A stretch of 64,000 nt of DNA from Eutrophomonas brisbanensis (GCA_038141705.1 JAYQIQ010000004.1:1054001-1118000); one strand, 5' to 3'; shown: positions 8,589-19,589, counted from the stretch's first letter. Translations and numbers: made by a program. Notes: generated by a model from the letters alone, not told the origin.

Positions 8589-10465
8589 TTACTTTTGATA
8601 ATGCTTTAAGAAGATTTTCACAAATATTGCTGAGAAGTTTTTTGTTACAGATTTTGCTAGGTTTCTGGGTTTGTCTACGTCGGTACCTTTTTGTAGGGCT
8701 ACGTGATAGGCGAGGAGTTGGAGCGGGATAGTATGAAGAATTGGGCTGAGATAGCCCACATGTTCAACCATCTTTATTATGTTTATTCCGTCGGATTCGT
8801 CAAACACAGAGTCTGCATCCGCGAAGACAAATAGTTCACCACCTCTCGCTTTTACCTCGGAGAGGTTTGATTTAAGTTTTTCTAGGAGTGAATCATTAGG
8901 GGCCACAGCAATCACTGGGGTGTCTTTGTCTACTAAAGCTAATGGGCCGTGTTTTAGCTCTCCTGCGGCATACCCTTCAGCGTGGATGTATGAAATCTCC
9001 TTAAGCTTTAATGCTCCCTCCAAGGCTACGGGATAGTGAATCCCGCGACCCAAAAACAGTACATTCTTTTTGGGCGAAATAACTTTCGCCCAAGTCGCTA
9101 CTGATTGTTCAAGTTCCAGAACGTGGTTGACAGCTGCAGGCAAGTGGCGAAGGTCATTGATGAGTTTTTTTCAGTTTCGACAGCTGATCTGTTCCCTTAC
9201 CTTTGCGATTACCGTAGTCAGCAAAAAAAGTGCTGCGAGTTGGGTGGTGAACGCCTTTGTTGAAGCAACGCCTATTTCTGGCCCTGCTCTAGTTAGAAAC
9301 TTTAGCTTCGCTAAGCGAATGATTGACGATTCTGGGACGTTGCATATCGCGAGAGTTTTCTCATGCCCTAGTCTTTTGGCATATTCAAGCGCAGCGATTG
9401 TATCTGCGGTTTCCCCAGACTGGGAGATTACGATAAAAAGACAATCTTTATTGCCGATTGGTTTTCGGTAGCGATACTCTGAAGCAATATCAACATTAGT
9501 CGGTATTTTCGCGATTTCTTCTAGCCAGTATTTTCGCGGTTAATCCAGCATGAAAACTCGTGCCGCAGGCAACGATTTGGATTGAATTAATTTCTCGGAA
9601 AGTATTTTCTGCCTCTACACCAAACAATCCTGGGATAGCTGCGTCTGTGCCTGTAACTGTTTCTAGTGTCGCACCAAGGGCTCCTGGTTGCTCAAAAATC
9701 TCCTTTTGCATGAAGTGTTGATATTGCCCGAGCTCAACCTCAGTGGATGAAATCTCACTTTCAAATACATCACGAAAAACAGGTTCACCACTCTCATTGA
9801 TGAAGCGACATCCCTGAAAGATTCAGGTCAACAAGATCTCCATCTTCTAGATAAATTAATTTATTCGTGACGTGCAGTAACGCAGATGCGTCGCTTGCAC
9901 AAAAGAGTTCGTCCTGGCCTACCCCAATAATTAGCGGAGCGCCACGTCTAGCGAGAACGATTTCACTAGGAGATTGTTCGGATAAGATCGCGAGGGCAAA
10001 GGCTCCTCGCAGCTCTTTGATGCTTTCCCTCACCGCTTCCAACAATGATTTTCCATCCGATAAGTTTTTATCAATGAGGTGGGCAATTACTTCGCTATCT
10101 GTATCGGATAGAAATTCAACCCCGTCTTTTTGTAGCTCCCGTCGCAGATATTCGAAGTTTTCTATGATGCCATTGTGGACCAAAGCAATACCATTTTTAC
10201 TGACATGCGGGTGCGCATTGCGCTCGCTCGGCTCGCCGTGGGTTGCCCATCGAGTATGCGCAATACCAATATTTGCCTGGATATTTTTTTCCTTAACTTG
10301 GCTCGCGAGTTGGGCGACTCGACCAGGGTTTCGTAATCGCTTCAGGCCTCCGTCAATAACGGCAAGTCCCGCCGAGTCGTATCCTCGGTATTCGAGTTTT
10401 GATAGACCCTCAATCAGGAAGCCACTAATATTTTTCGTTGAAATAGCCGCTACGATACCGCACAT
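8589..10465 (-). CDS. glmS: Glutamine--fructose-6-phosphate aminotransferase (isomerizing)
   Basis: Makes glucosamine-6-phosphate from fructose-6-phosphate and glutamine, the entry to UDP-GlcNAc. The N-terminal glutaminase domain starts MCGIVAAIS with the nucleophile Cys2 and contains HTRWATHG and HNGIIENF. Two SIS domains follow, with CGTSFHAG, SQSGETADT and the end DVDKPRNLAKSVT. At least four frame breaks (about 9815, 9515, 9195 and 9170) separate the pieces, several in A runs. After SVT the read frame adds about 17 residues not usual in GlmS, so the 3' end may also be shifted. It follows glmU closely, as in the normal glmUS pair. Confidence 0.95.
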
Positions 10466-10497
10466 AAGATTTTGATTTCCCCTTCGCGCTACTTACT

Positions 10498-11852
10498 TTA
10501 TTTTTTGATAGGCCTTTTCCACGAGGGTAAGTGCGACTGCTTAGTTCTTGAGATCGCGAGACCTCCTCCAGCGACATCTTTTGTGATCGTGCTGCCCGCA
10601 GCGATCGTGACCCCTTTGCCAACTTTCACTGGGGCTACTAATTGCGTATCTGATCCGACAAATACGTCATCTTCAAGGATCGTTTCGTATTTATTAGCCC
10701 CGTCATAATTGCAAGATATTGTACCCGCGCCAACGTTTACATTTCGTCCAATCTTTGCGTCACCGACGTAAGCGAGATGGTTTGCTTTAGAGTCCTCGCC
10801 AATTTCGGTCGCTTTTACTTCTACAAAATTTCCAATTTTTACTCCGGAGTCTGACTTGGTCTTTGGTCTGATGCGGCAGTATGGACCAAGAGTATTTCTT
10901 TCCCCAATTTGAGCGCCCTCAATATGACAGAAGGGTAAGATCTCGGACCCATCTCCGATTGCGGAGTCTTTGATAATAGAGTAGGCGCCAACCTTAACGG
11001 ATTTCCCAAGATGCACATCTCCTTCGAAGATGCAACCTACGTCGATATGTACTTCCGAGTCGCAGGTCAGTGTGCCTCTTATGTCAATGCGAGCAGGATC
11101 CACGATCGTAACTCCATTATTCAAAAGTCGCTCAGCAGCTGATTTTTGATATTCACGTTCCATAACCGCAAGGTCTTGTTTACTGTTTACTCCGATAACT
11201 TCGTGCTCAGATATTGGTTCGCAGGAATCAATGGCAATGTTTTTGTGTGAGGCAAATCGAATGACATCGGTTAGATAATATTCTTTTTGAGCATTCTCAT
11301 TCGACATTTGGTCTAAGAAGTTTTTCAAAAGCTCAGTATCTAGACACAAGATCCCCGTATTTATTTCTCTAGTTTTTCGCTCCTCGTCTGATGCATCTTT
11401 TTCCTCAACAATACTTAATGATTTCCCCGTTATCACGCAGTATACGTCCGTACCCAGTGGGATTTTCAACAACCTGAGTCAAAATCGAGATTTGAGCTGG
11501 AGAGGCAGTTAATCTGGCGAGCGGTCTCATTTGAAATACATGGAACGTCCCCGTACAAGATCAATGTTTTTTTTGCTTCAAGGAATGGTTTGGCTTGTAG
11601 CGCAGCGTGTCCTGTCCCGAGTTGAGGGGACTGTGTGACAAATGTGAGCTGATCGCTACTAATAGATTTTTTGACAGCATCCCCCTCATGCCCGACTACC
11701 AATACAATCGCTTTCGGGTCTAGGGACTCTGCGGTCTCGATAATATGTGAAAGCATAGGCTTTCCAGCGATCTGGTGAAGTACTTTTGGGATGCTGGACT
11801 TCATTCTTGTGCCTTTGCCAGCCGCAAGAACTACGATATCTAAATCACTCAT
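10498..11852 (-). CDS. glmU: Bifunctional UDP-GlcNAc pyrophosphorylase / GlcN-1-P acetyltransferase
   Basis: Catalyses the last two steps to UDP-GlcNAc. The N-terminal uridylyltransferase domain begins MSDLDIVVLAAGKGTRMKSS (start 11852), then QLGTGHA and YGDVP. The C-terminal left-handed beta-helix shows hexapeptide repeats and the acetyltransferase segments GNFVEVKATEIGE, ANHLAYVGDA and NVNVGAGTISCNYDG. Two frame breaks, near 11470 and 11410, flank a region that reads ENPTGYGRILRDNGEIIK when corrected. Start choice: ATG at 11852 gives the typical N-terminus; the upstream ATG at 11870 adds six residues. It is 32 bases upstream of glmS on the same strand. Confidence 0.95.
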
Positions 11853-11922
11853 TGAAAATCTTAAAATCAAAGTGGCCTGATTATCTCATAAGGTGGGCCG
11901 ATCGCTGGATCCTCGCGTTAAT

Positions 11923-13362
11923 TTAGTGGTTTTTAATCGAAAATATCCATTTAATGATCGCATCAATAGTTGTCATTCTATTGTTTCGATGAGGACCATT
12001 AATTATGACTACGACTGAAAACGTATGGCCACTTGGGTGGTTCAGGTATCCAGCAATGGATCGTACTTCATTTAGCAGCCCCGTTTTCAAGTGTGCTCGT
12101 TCCGTTATGGCTGACTGGGTAAGTCGATTCCGTAATGTTCCGTCTACTCCCGGGGATAGACAGTGAGGAGATGAACTCCGCTGAAAATGGATTTCGCCAT
12201 GCGTCTGCGAGAACTTCGCTAAGGAATAAGGGAGACAACCGTTCGGATCTCGACAACCCTGATCCGTTGTCAAATACTAAGCCGTCGGTATGCATATTTT
12301 TCTTATTCGCCCACGCTCGAATTGTCGATTCAGAATCTTGCTCAGAGTTTTCGTAAATCTTTGTTGGGGCCAGAGCGAGGTAGAGCAGACGAGCTGATGA
12401 ATTGCTGCTCTCTTTGTTTATTTTTCGGATGGCCTGGGCCAATGGCTCAGAGGAAAACTCGTCAAAAATTTTGATTCACGAGGAATGAGTCCCTCTGAAA
12501 TTGTCCCAGATAGTGTGCTTCCGCCTGATTCCCAAAGCTCCCGTAGTACAAGTTCTGAGAAGTCCTTTGGGGAAAGTAGGTTTACTTCGTAAAATTGAAG
12601 GCCACAATCTCGAGGTAGTACTCCCTTGACTGAAATTGTGTCACCTAAAAGGCTCGCCTCGATTTTAGATCGGCTACATTTTCCTTCACGAAGTTCTACT
12701 TCGCTCTTTAATTTTAGTTCTCCCAAATTAGGGAATAAGTAAACGGGAGCAAGAAGGCTTTTTGAGTTTGTATCTACCGTAATCTCTAGTTTATTTTCTC
12801 CAACTAAGAATGCATCCGGGCCGACGTTATACGTTTTAGTGGGTCTTTGGTCAAAGGCTGCGGGATCATGGCTTGGGATGCGGTAAACGCTCCGATCGAT
12901 TATTACGTCACCATCTATGCTGTTAATTCCGCTTGCTTTTATGTTTGACAACAACCGCCAGAGTTTCTCGATCGACATCGTTGGATCGCCGGAGGCCAAC
13001 AGATAGAGGTCCCCGAAAAGTTTCCCGTGCCTAATCTCTCCGTCGTAGTAAATTTCTGTAATCCAGCGGTGGTTTGGACCAAGGAGGTCCAGAGCAGCTC
13101 GCGTCGTGACAAGCTTCATTGTTGAGGCTGGACTCATCGACTCTGCTCCATTTATCGAGAATATAGTCCTTCCATCGTCCAAATCGACGACTTGGATCCC
13201 AATCTTAGATTTTTTGCTGAGATTGATTGAGTTTATTAGCTGTTTGGCTTGCTTTTCTAGGTCAGAAGCGGTAGGCGTACCCTCGATCGCAAGCGATTGG
13301 CTTGTGATGGCACACAAAAAAATTGGGTAGAAAAAAACTTTAAAAAATAATTTAATTTTCAT
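11923..13362 (-). CDS. dacB: D-alanyl-D-alanine carboxypeptidase/endopeptidase (PBP4 type)
   Basis: Periplasmic class C penicillin-binding protein that trims or cleaves peptidoglycan cross-links. A signal peptide (cleavage near QSLA-IE) is followed by the active-site SxxK in SPASTMKLVTT near residue 85. The SxN-type motif is in KESSNSSARLL and the KTG motif in LKTGLLNEVRSIAGYL. Frame breaks occur near 12435 and 12140. The C-terminal frame ends at 11923. Order and spacing of the three motifs fit PBP4, about 480 residues. It is divergent from groESL, sharing the AT-rich 13363-13617 interval. Confidence 0.9.
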
Positions 13363-13459
13363 TTAATTATTTAAAATATTATCCATATACTAAGTAAGTA
13401 CTAAGTATATAAATCATTTTTGCTTTACTTTATTTAGCGACTAAATTTAACCAAAAAGC

Positions 13460-13488
13460 TTGAAATTTAACTAGTTAGACCATATCAT
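13460..13488 (+). promoter_or_regulatory. Sigma-70-type promoter of groESL
   Basis: TTGAAA (13460-13465) and TATCAT (13483-13488) are separated by 17 bases, close to the vegetative consensus. The -10 box abuts the CIRCE operator, so the repressor would cover the transcription start. No sigma-32-type sequence was recognised nearby. Confidence 0.75.
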
Positions 13489-13514
13489 TAGCACTCACAA
13501 TATATGAGTGCTAA
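13488..13514 (+). promoter_or_regulatory. CIRCE operator (HrcA-binding inverted repeat)
   Basis: TTAGCACTC, nine bases, then GAGTGCTAA: a perfect match to the CIRCE consensus on both arms. In known systems HrcA binds CIRCE and represses groESL until heat shock. It lies 104 bases upstream of the groES ATG and overlaps the end of the predicted -10 box. This shows that the organism should encode hrcA, which is not in this window. Confidence 0.95.
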
Positions 13515-13617
13515 CAGTCGAGTTCATACCGGCGTACTCATCTTGTTTGAAACTTTATTCGTGGCCTTCGTAATCATACGGAGTCCATTATTTTTTATGT
13601 TTAGGAGATGAAAGACT

Positions 13618-13905
13618 ATGAAGATTCGTCCGCTTCACGACCGAGTTATCGTAAAGAGACTCGAGGAAGAGAAAAAAACTGCCTCTGGAATCGTTATTCC
13701 AGATTCAGCCGCTGAAAAGCCTGACACTGGAGAGGTAATAGCAACTGGTAACGGAAAAGTTCTAGAAGATGGCACCGTACGCGCGCTTGATGTTAAGGCT
13801 GGTGACAAGGTTCTGTTTGGCAAGTACTCCGGTCAGACCGTGAAGGTTGACGGCGAGGAGCTCCTCGTCATGCGCGAAGAGGACATCATGGGTGTTGTTG
13901 AGTAA
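13618..13905 (+). CDS. groES: Co-chaperonin GroES
   Basis: 95-residue Hsp10 that caps the GroEL folding chamber. MKIRPLHDRVIVKRLEEE at the start, the mobile loop around KKTASGIVIPDSAAEKPD (residues 20-37) and the end VMREEDIMGVVE are all typical. A ribosome site TAGGAG precedes the ATG. Transcribed with groEL, 51 bases downstream, from the CIRCE-controlled promoter. Confidence 0.98.
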   Translation: MKIRPLHDRVIVKRLEEEKKTASGIVIPDSAAEKPDTGEVIATGNGKVLEDGTVRALDVKAGDKVLFGKYSGQTVKVDGEELLVMREEDIMGVVE

Positions 13906-13956
13906 GCCCAGGGTTAACAGAATCATTTAGAAAAATTATTTTAGGAGCTAACAAAG

Positions 13957-15615
13957 ATGGCAGCTAAAGAAGTTAAATTCCGCGACGCCGCTAGAGCGCG
14001 AATTGTGCAGGGCGTAAACGTCCTTGCTGATGCAGTAAAAGTAACCTTGGGGCCGAAGGGTCGTAACGTGGTTTTAGAAAGAAGTTTTGGTGCGCCGACT
14101 ATCACTAAAGACGGTGTATCGGTTGCTAAAGAAATCGAGCTAAAAGATAAGTTCGAGAACATGGGCGCTCAAATGGTCAAGGAGGTTGCATCGAAGACCT
14201 CTGATGTTGCTGGTGATGGAACGACTACCGCTACCGTGCTTGCTCAGCAGATCGTTCACGAGGGAATGAAGTTCGTGGCCTCTGGAATGAACCCAATGGA
14301 TCTTAAGAGAGGTATCGACAAAGCAGTAACCGCTGTAGTCGAAGAGCTCAAAAAGAATTCAAAGCCTTGCACAACTAGTAAAGAGATCGCCCAAGTCGGA
14401 TCAATCTCTGCGAACTCTGACGGAGAAATTGGTCAGATTATTGCCGATGCAATGGACAAAGTTGGAAAAGAGGGTGTAATCACAGTAGAAGATGGCTCAG
14501 GCCTGCAAAGTGAGCTTGAGGTTGTTGAGGGCATGCAGTTTGACCGTGGATACCTATCCCCATACTTCATTAATAACCCTGACAAGCAAATGTCGATTCT
14601 TGAGAACCCTTACGTGTTGTTGCACGACAAGAAGGTCTCAAATATTCGAGATTTATTGCCTGTACTCGAGCAAGTGTCCAAAGCTGGGCGTCCATTATTG
14701 ATTATCGCTGAAGATGTTGAGGGCGAAGCACTAGCTACCTTGGTTGTAAACAATATCCGAGGAATTCTCAAGGTTGCGGCGGTCAAGGCTCCTGGATTTG
14801 GTGATCGCCGTAAGGCAATGTTAGAGGATATTGCCATTCTCACCGGTGGTACGGTGATCTCAGAAGAGGTTGGCTTGAGTCTAGAGAAAGCCTCTTTGGA
14901 TGATCTCGGACAGGCTAAGAAAGTTGAAATTGGTAAAGAAGAGACGACCGTTATTGATGGAGCTGGAGATCAGGGCAACATCGAAGGTCGTGTGAAGGCT
15001 ATCCGTCAGCAAATCGAAGAGTCTACCAGTGACTACGATCGTGAAAAGCTCCAAGAGCGCGTTGCTAAGCTTGCTGGCGGTGTTGCGCTAGTCAAGGTTG
15101 GTGCTGCGACTGAAGTTGAAATGAAAGAGAAGAAGGCTCGCGTAGAGGATGCGCTTCACGCAACTAGAGCAGCGGTTGAGGAAGGTATTGTTGCTGGTGG
15201 TGGTACTGCGCTGGTTCGTGCGCGAGTCGGTATTTCTAATCTGAAGGGTGACAATCCCGACCAAGACGCAGGCATCAAAATTGTTGCCCGTGCGCTTGAG
15301 GAGCCCCTCCGTATGATCGCGAAGAATGCGGGTGATGAGGCCTCAGTTGTTCTCAACAAAGTAGCAGAGGGCAAAGGCAACTATGGCTACAATGCTGCAA
15401 CTGGAGACTATGGTGACATGGTTGAGATGGGCGTGCTGGACCCGACTAAAGTAACCCGTTCTGCGCTTCAAAACGCTGCATCTGTTGCTGGTTTGATTCT
15501 GACAACCGATGCGATGGTAGCCGAGGCTCCCAAAGAGGAGTCTGCTGCTGGTGGCGGAATGCCTGACATGGGCGGTATGGGCGGTATGGGCGGTATGGGC
15601 GGTATGGGAATGTAA
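13957..15615 (+). CDS. groEL: Chaperonin GroEL
   Basis: 552-residue Hsp60, forming the double-ring ATP-driven folding chamber with GroES. ATP-site segments LGPKGRNVVL and DVAGDGTTTATVL, apical segments SPYFINNPDKQ and the terminal MPDMGGMGGMGGMGG tail are present. The length is standard and the frame intact. The ribosome site is TAGGAG before ATG 13957. A strong terminator follows. It is the only groEL copy in the window. Confidence 0.98.
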   Translation: MAAKEVKFRDAARARIVQGVNVLADAVKVTLGPKGRNVVLERSFGAPTITKDGVSVAKEIELKDKFENMGAQMVKEVASKTSDVAGDGTTTATVLAQQIVHEGMKFVASGMNPMDLKRGIDKAVTAVVEELKKNSKPCTTSKEIAQVGSISANSDGEIGQIIADAMDKVGKEGVITVEDGSGLQSELEVVEGMQFDRGYLSPYFINNPDKQMSILENPYVLLHDKKVSNIRDLLPVLEQVSKAGRPLLIIAEDVEGEALATLVVNNIRGILKVAAVKAPGFGDRRKAMLEDIAILTGGTVISEEVGLSLEKASLDDLGQAKKVEIGKEETTVIDGAGDQGNIEGRVKAIRQQIEESTSDYDREKLQERVAKLAGGVALVKVGAATEVEMKEKKARVEDALHATRAAVEEGIVAGGGTALVRARVGISNLKGDNPDQDAGIKIVARALEEPLRMIAKNAGDEASVVLNKVAEGKGNYGYNAATGDYGDMVEMGVLDPTKVTRSALQNAASVAGLILTTDAMVAEAPKEESAAGGGMPDMGGMGGMGGMGGMGM

Positions 15616-15637
15616 ATTCCTCTACGTCTTACTTAGA

Positions 15638-15675
15638 CAAAAAACGCCGGGCATATCGCCTGGCGTTTTTTTTTG
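15638..15675 (+). terminator. Rho-independent terminator after groEL
   Basis: The arms AACGCCGGG and CCTGGCGTT form a 9-base-pair stem (one G-U pair) around a 7-base loop, followed by a run of T. It ends the groESL transcript 23 bases after the groEL stop. Confidence 0.9.
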
Positions 15676-15755
15676 CAACATTAGATCCTAATCGCTCAGG
15701 AGTGCTATTATCGGCGCAGAACTATAAGTAAAACTCAGCAAAAGGGGGTATTTGT

Positions 15756-16007
15756 ATGAGGAGTGCTCAGGATTATTGGCGTCAAAACGTCAATTTGCTC
15801 TTGAAGTGTATGGTGGTTTGGTTCGTGTGTTCCTACCTGTTTGGAATAATTTTGTTCGAGGAGTTGAATGCGATCTCGCTGGGCGGTTATAAGCTCGGCT
15901 TTTGGTTTGCGCAGCAAGGCTCGATTTATATATTCCTAATAATCATCTATTACTACGTTCGTCGAATGAATGCGTTGGACCGCGAGTTCGATGTTGACGA
16001 AAAATAG
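15756..16007 (+). CDS. DUF4212 small membrane protein, partner of the symporter
   Basis: 83 residues with two membrane helices (about 20-40 and 52-72), between a start RSAQDYWRQNVNLLL and a charged end NALDREFDVDEK. The W-R-x-N-x-x-L-L start and FWFAQQGSIYIFLIIIYYY are the DUF4212 pattern. In other bacteria this protein lies immediately before a sodium:solute symporter of the VC_2705 group, as here (11 bases). Its role is probably to assist or regulate that transporter, an inference from constant pairing. Confidence 0.88.
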   Translation: MRSAQDYWRQNVNLLLKCMVVWFVCSYLFGIILFEELNAISLGGYKLGFWFAQQGSIYIFLIIIYYYVRRMNALDREFDVDEK

Positions 16008-16018
16008 GAGCGGCGAAC

Positions 16019-17797
16019 ATGGATAATTTAGAGTTGATGACTTGGATAATCGTTGGTGCGACGTTCCTCTTGTACATAGTGATTGCAATTGTTGCTCGAG
16101 CGGGGAATACCAACGAGTTTTACGTAGCCGGTAAGGGTGTTAATCCTGTACTTAATGGGATGGCTACGGCAGCCGATTGGATGTCGGCGGCATCCTTTAT
16201 ATCAATGGCCGGTCTCATAGCGTTTAACGGTTACGACGCCTCTGTTTACTTGATGGGTTGGACTGGCGGATACGTATTGCTCGCCCTTTTGTTAGCGCCT
16301 TACCTTCGAAAGTTTGGAAAATTTACTGTTCCCGAATTTATCGGAGATCGGTATTACTCCAAAACCGCTCGTATAGTTGCTGTGCTTTGTCTGATTGTGG
16401 CCTCGATAACTTATGTTATCGGGCAGATGAAGGGTGTTGGTGTTGCGTTCTCGGATTCTTAAACGTGAGCTATAACACCGGGCTCTTTATTGGTATGGGT
16501 GTTGTTTTCATCTATGCGGTCCTCGGAGGTATGAAGGGCATTACGTACACGCAGATTGCGCAGTACTGCGTTCTGATATTTGCTTACACGGTACCAGCGA
16601 TTTTCATTTCATTACAAATCACGGGTAACCCGATTCCGCAGCTTGGTTTAGGTGGAAGTGTGAGTGATGGTACTCCGTTACTCGCGAAACTAGATCAGGT
16701 TTTGGTCAATCTTGGTTTTTGCGGAATATACGGTTAAAAAAGGTACGACTTTGAACATGGTGGCGCTGACCCTATCGTTGATGATCGGCACCGCTGGATT
16801 GCCTCACGTGATTGTTCGGTTTTTCACGGTACCCAAAGTTAAAGATGCTCGATCATCGGCTGGGTGGGCTCTCGTGTTTATAGCAATTCTTTACACGACG
16901 GCGCCTGCCGTGGGTGCGATGTCATTCTTTAACCTCATTAACACTATGCAGCCGGGCGACATTGGTTCTGCAGATGGAAACCTTGTGTATGAGGAAAGAC
17001 CTTATTGGTTTAAAAACTGGGAAAACACAGGCCTACTTCAGTTTGAAGACAAGAATGGCGATGGGCGTATTCAGTATTACAACGATAAAAATGAGACCTT
17101 TGCTCCAAAAGCGGTTGAGTATGGTTGGTCAGGAAATGAGATGGTCAAGATTGATAGAGATATCATGGTTCTTGCCAACCCGGAAATCGCTAATCTTCCA
17201 AATTGGGTGATAGCGCTTGTCGTTGAAGGAGGTTTGGCCGCCGCACTTTCAACCGCGGCTGGTCTCCTGATGGCGATTTCCTCGGCTGTTTCGCACGATT
17301 TGCTGAAGGGTGTTTTCAAGCCGAATATATCTGATAAGCAGGAGTTACTCTCGGCCCGAGTAGCGATGGCTGCAGCAATTGGTGTTGCGGGTTACTTGGG
17401 GTTGAATCCCCCGGGATTCGCGGCTCAGGTTGTGGCGCTGGCGTTTGGACTGGCGGCCTCATCGATTTTCCCAGCGTTGATGATGGGTATTTTCAATAAG
17501 AAGATGAACAGCGCTGGAGCGATCGTAGGGATGATTGTCGGTTTGTCCAGTACGCTTGTCTATATCTTCATGTTCAAAGGCTGGTTCTTTGTCCCCGGCA
17601 CAGAGAATTTTGCGAACACGCCAGACAATTGGTTGTTTGGCATACAGCCAGAGGCTTATGGTGCGGTCGGCGCAATACTTAACTTTGTGTCGGCTTGGTT
17701 AGTATCGAAAGTTACTGCCGCACCACCCGATCACATCCAACATTTGGTTGAAGATATCCGAGTGCCCCGAGGTGCCGGAGCCGCCTCTGGACACTAA
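16019..17797 (+). CDS. Sodium:solute symporter family protein (VC_2705 / ActP-like)
   Basis: Inner-membrane Na+-coupled transporter of the SSS family, related to acetate permease. Multiple helices are visible; AGKGVNPVLNGMATAADWMSAASF and FGKFTVPEFIGDRY are typical early segments, and GTAGLPHVIVRFFTVP a later one. A long hydrophilic loop (about 16950-17200) carries DKNGDGRIQYYND, an EF-hand-like stretch, as seen in this subgroup. Frame breaks lie near 16455 and 16720. The C-terminus ends RVPRGAGAASGH. Substrate is probably a small carboxylate such as acetate, but this is not shown. A terminator follows. Confidence 0.88.
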
Positions 17798-17820
17798 GGC
17801 AACCGGAGATATTGTCGAGT

Positions 17821-17850
17821 AAAAATCCCGCTTAATCAGCGGGATTTTTT
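17821..17850 (+). terminator. Rho-independent terminator after the symporter gene
   Basis: AAATCCCGCT and AGCGGGATTT pair perfectly around TAATC, followed by T residues. It separates the symporter operon from the ligase-like gene. Confidence 0.9.
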
Positions 17851-17904
17851 GGAATCTTGCTAAAAGTGATAACCTCCTTTTCATCGACTTTGCTGATAAA
17901 TCAA

Positions 17905-19300
17905 ATGAACCACCTGAGACGTTACGCAAATAATGTAGAAGTAGTTGCGCTGTTAGTTTTCCTGTTGCCCATTTTTTTCTCACGATTAAAGGCTGGTTTA
18001 ACACCATATCGTTTATTCTATTTTTTATATCGCTATGGTTTGTATCGAAGGATATTAGTTATTATTTTAGAGACCGGAGCCAAAAATTTTTTATATGCCT
18101 GGCGTGTTTGATGTCTCCTTTTGTTTCGCAAGTCCTTGTTCTATCCTTAAGAGGGGATCTCGTCGCCTCAAGTCTTGACGGCCCATCCAGGTTTTTGATC
18201 GCGGCTGCCATTTTTGTTTTGTTGTCTCGTATGGATGTATCTAGACTTATGCGTCTGTTCAGTTATGGCGCATTACTCAGCATACCTATTACCTTTATCT
18301 TCTTGATAGTTAGATTCTCACCTTTTTTAAATCAAGGGGACGTAGTGACAAAGTGGGGCGGCAGGTGGTGTATGTCTTTCGGTGACCCAATTACATTTTC
18401 CATATATTTCGCCGGGATTTTTGGTCTGGCGCTAGGGTTCGATTTTAAGGGTAAAAATAAATTCTTCAAATTAAGTGCTTATTTACTGCTACTTGTTATT
18501 TCTGGTTTTGTTTTGGTGAGAACTGAATCCAGAAGTAGTTGGGTTGGTTTTTTGCTCGTATGTTTGATCTGGGTATCAACTGTTCCAAGAACCGCACTCC
18601 AAAGAGTCGCTGTCGTAATACTTTTTGTGAGTTCCTCCATTGCTACATACGAGTTTGATGAGACGGTTAATCGACGTACCAATAATATGGTGTCCGAGTT
18701 TCTCGAGGGTGGGAAGTAACCTCGGTCGGGATGCGAATGTCACTTTTGAGTCTAGATTTAGACATGATTATTTCTCGACCAATTTTGGGGTGGAGAGATG
18801 GAAACTCCTGAAAGTTTGGAGGGGGCCTTCTGTTCTCGGAATTTTGTAGAGAAAGAAGAGGTTTTAAAGGTCAAAGCGTTAGCTGGATCGCACACCGAAT
18901 TCACTGGCCAATTGGTAGGAAAGGGTTTGATTTTTGGAGCCATTAACTTACTCGTTCTTTTTGTATATCCATTTTTTATTTTTATTTCTCATTTTTGGAA
19001 ATCCAAACAAAATTTAGCGTGCTCAAAATATTTTGGATTTTTTCTCTGCGGCTTACATTGCTTATCGGGTCGTTTGGAGTTCAGATCCTAAATCTGAAAA
19101 TGTTTGCTACGTTCTATGCGATGATTTTGGTTTTAATATTTGCGAGTTATGTCTCAGAAGCCAGTGTAAATTTGAAGTTAGTCTCGATTTTCCTGTGTAT
19201 CTTGGTTTTTTATTTTGCCACTCGATTGTCGTTTGTCTTTAGCGCTCTAATAACTCTTATCAAAAATCAATCAAATTTTTTTACGCGAGCGCTCCTGATT
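17905..19300 (+). CDS. O-antigen-ligase-like (Wzy_C/WaaL) membrane protein, several frame breaks
   Basis: Polytopic inner-membrane protein of the O-antigen ligase/polymerase superfamily. Start ATG 17905 (MNHLRRYANNVEVV). After correction of a break near 17990 the text runs IKGWFNTISFILFF...LACLMSPFVSQVLVLS. DGPSRFLIAAAIF and RTESRSSWVGFLL are typical of the family; the arginine-containing R-S-S-W segment precedes the large periplasmic loop. The loop (about 18700-18900) ends with AGSHTEFTGQLVGKGLIFG, equivalent to the conserved H-x-x-x motif before the next helix. Further breaks lie near 18715, 18830 and 18990, and the stop is uncertain (19230-19312). It would transfer lipid-linked glycan to lipid A core. 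It stands apart from the polysaccharide cluster. Confidence 0.72.
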
Positions 19301-19309
19301 TTAGTGCCG

Positions 19310-19315
19310 TATAAT
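19310..19315 (+). promoter_or_regulatory. Candidate -10 box for tRNA-Phe
   Basis: TATAAT at 32 bases before the mature tRNA end. No good -35 box was found at the right distance, so this is tentative. Confidence 0.35.
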
Positions 19316-19346
19316 AGTGTCTATTCCGTGATGAAATTTGAAACTT

Positions 19347-19422
<76 letters not shown>

Positions 19423-19589
19423 CGGCCCCAGGATTCTCTCATGGTGGTCTGGGTTTTAACTAACCAAGGTATTTGTATTTTCCTAATACTACGGTGTGTA
19501 TCCCCATATTTTTTGGCCGTGCGCTTGGTTATCTAAATCCAAGGCGGCGAATCATTCTCGGTACGACGAAGTAATGCTGATAAAACGAT

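Noticed and set aside
9867..10475. 202-codon open frame on the plus strand
   Set aside because: It lies opposite the glmS glutaminase domain, which has unmistakable motifs; no ribosome site or family features.
14610..15380. Minus-strand frames opposite groEL
   Set aside because: Low-complexity serine/alanine shadows of a highly expressed gene.
15550..15612. GGTATGGGC tandem repeat at the end of groEL
   Set aside because: It encodes the normal GGM tail of GroEL and is not a separate repeat element.
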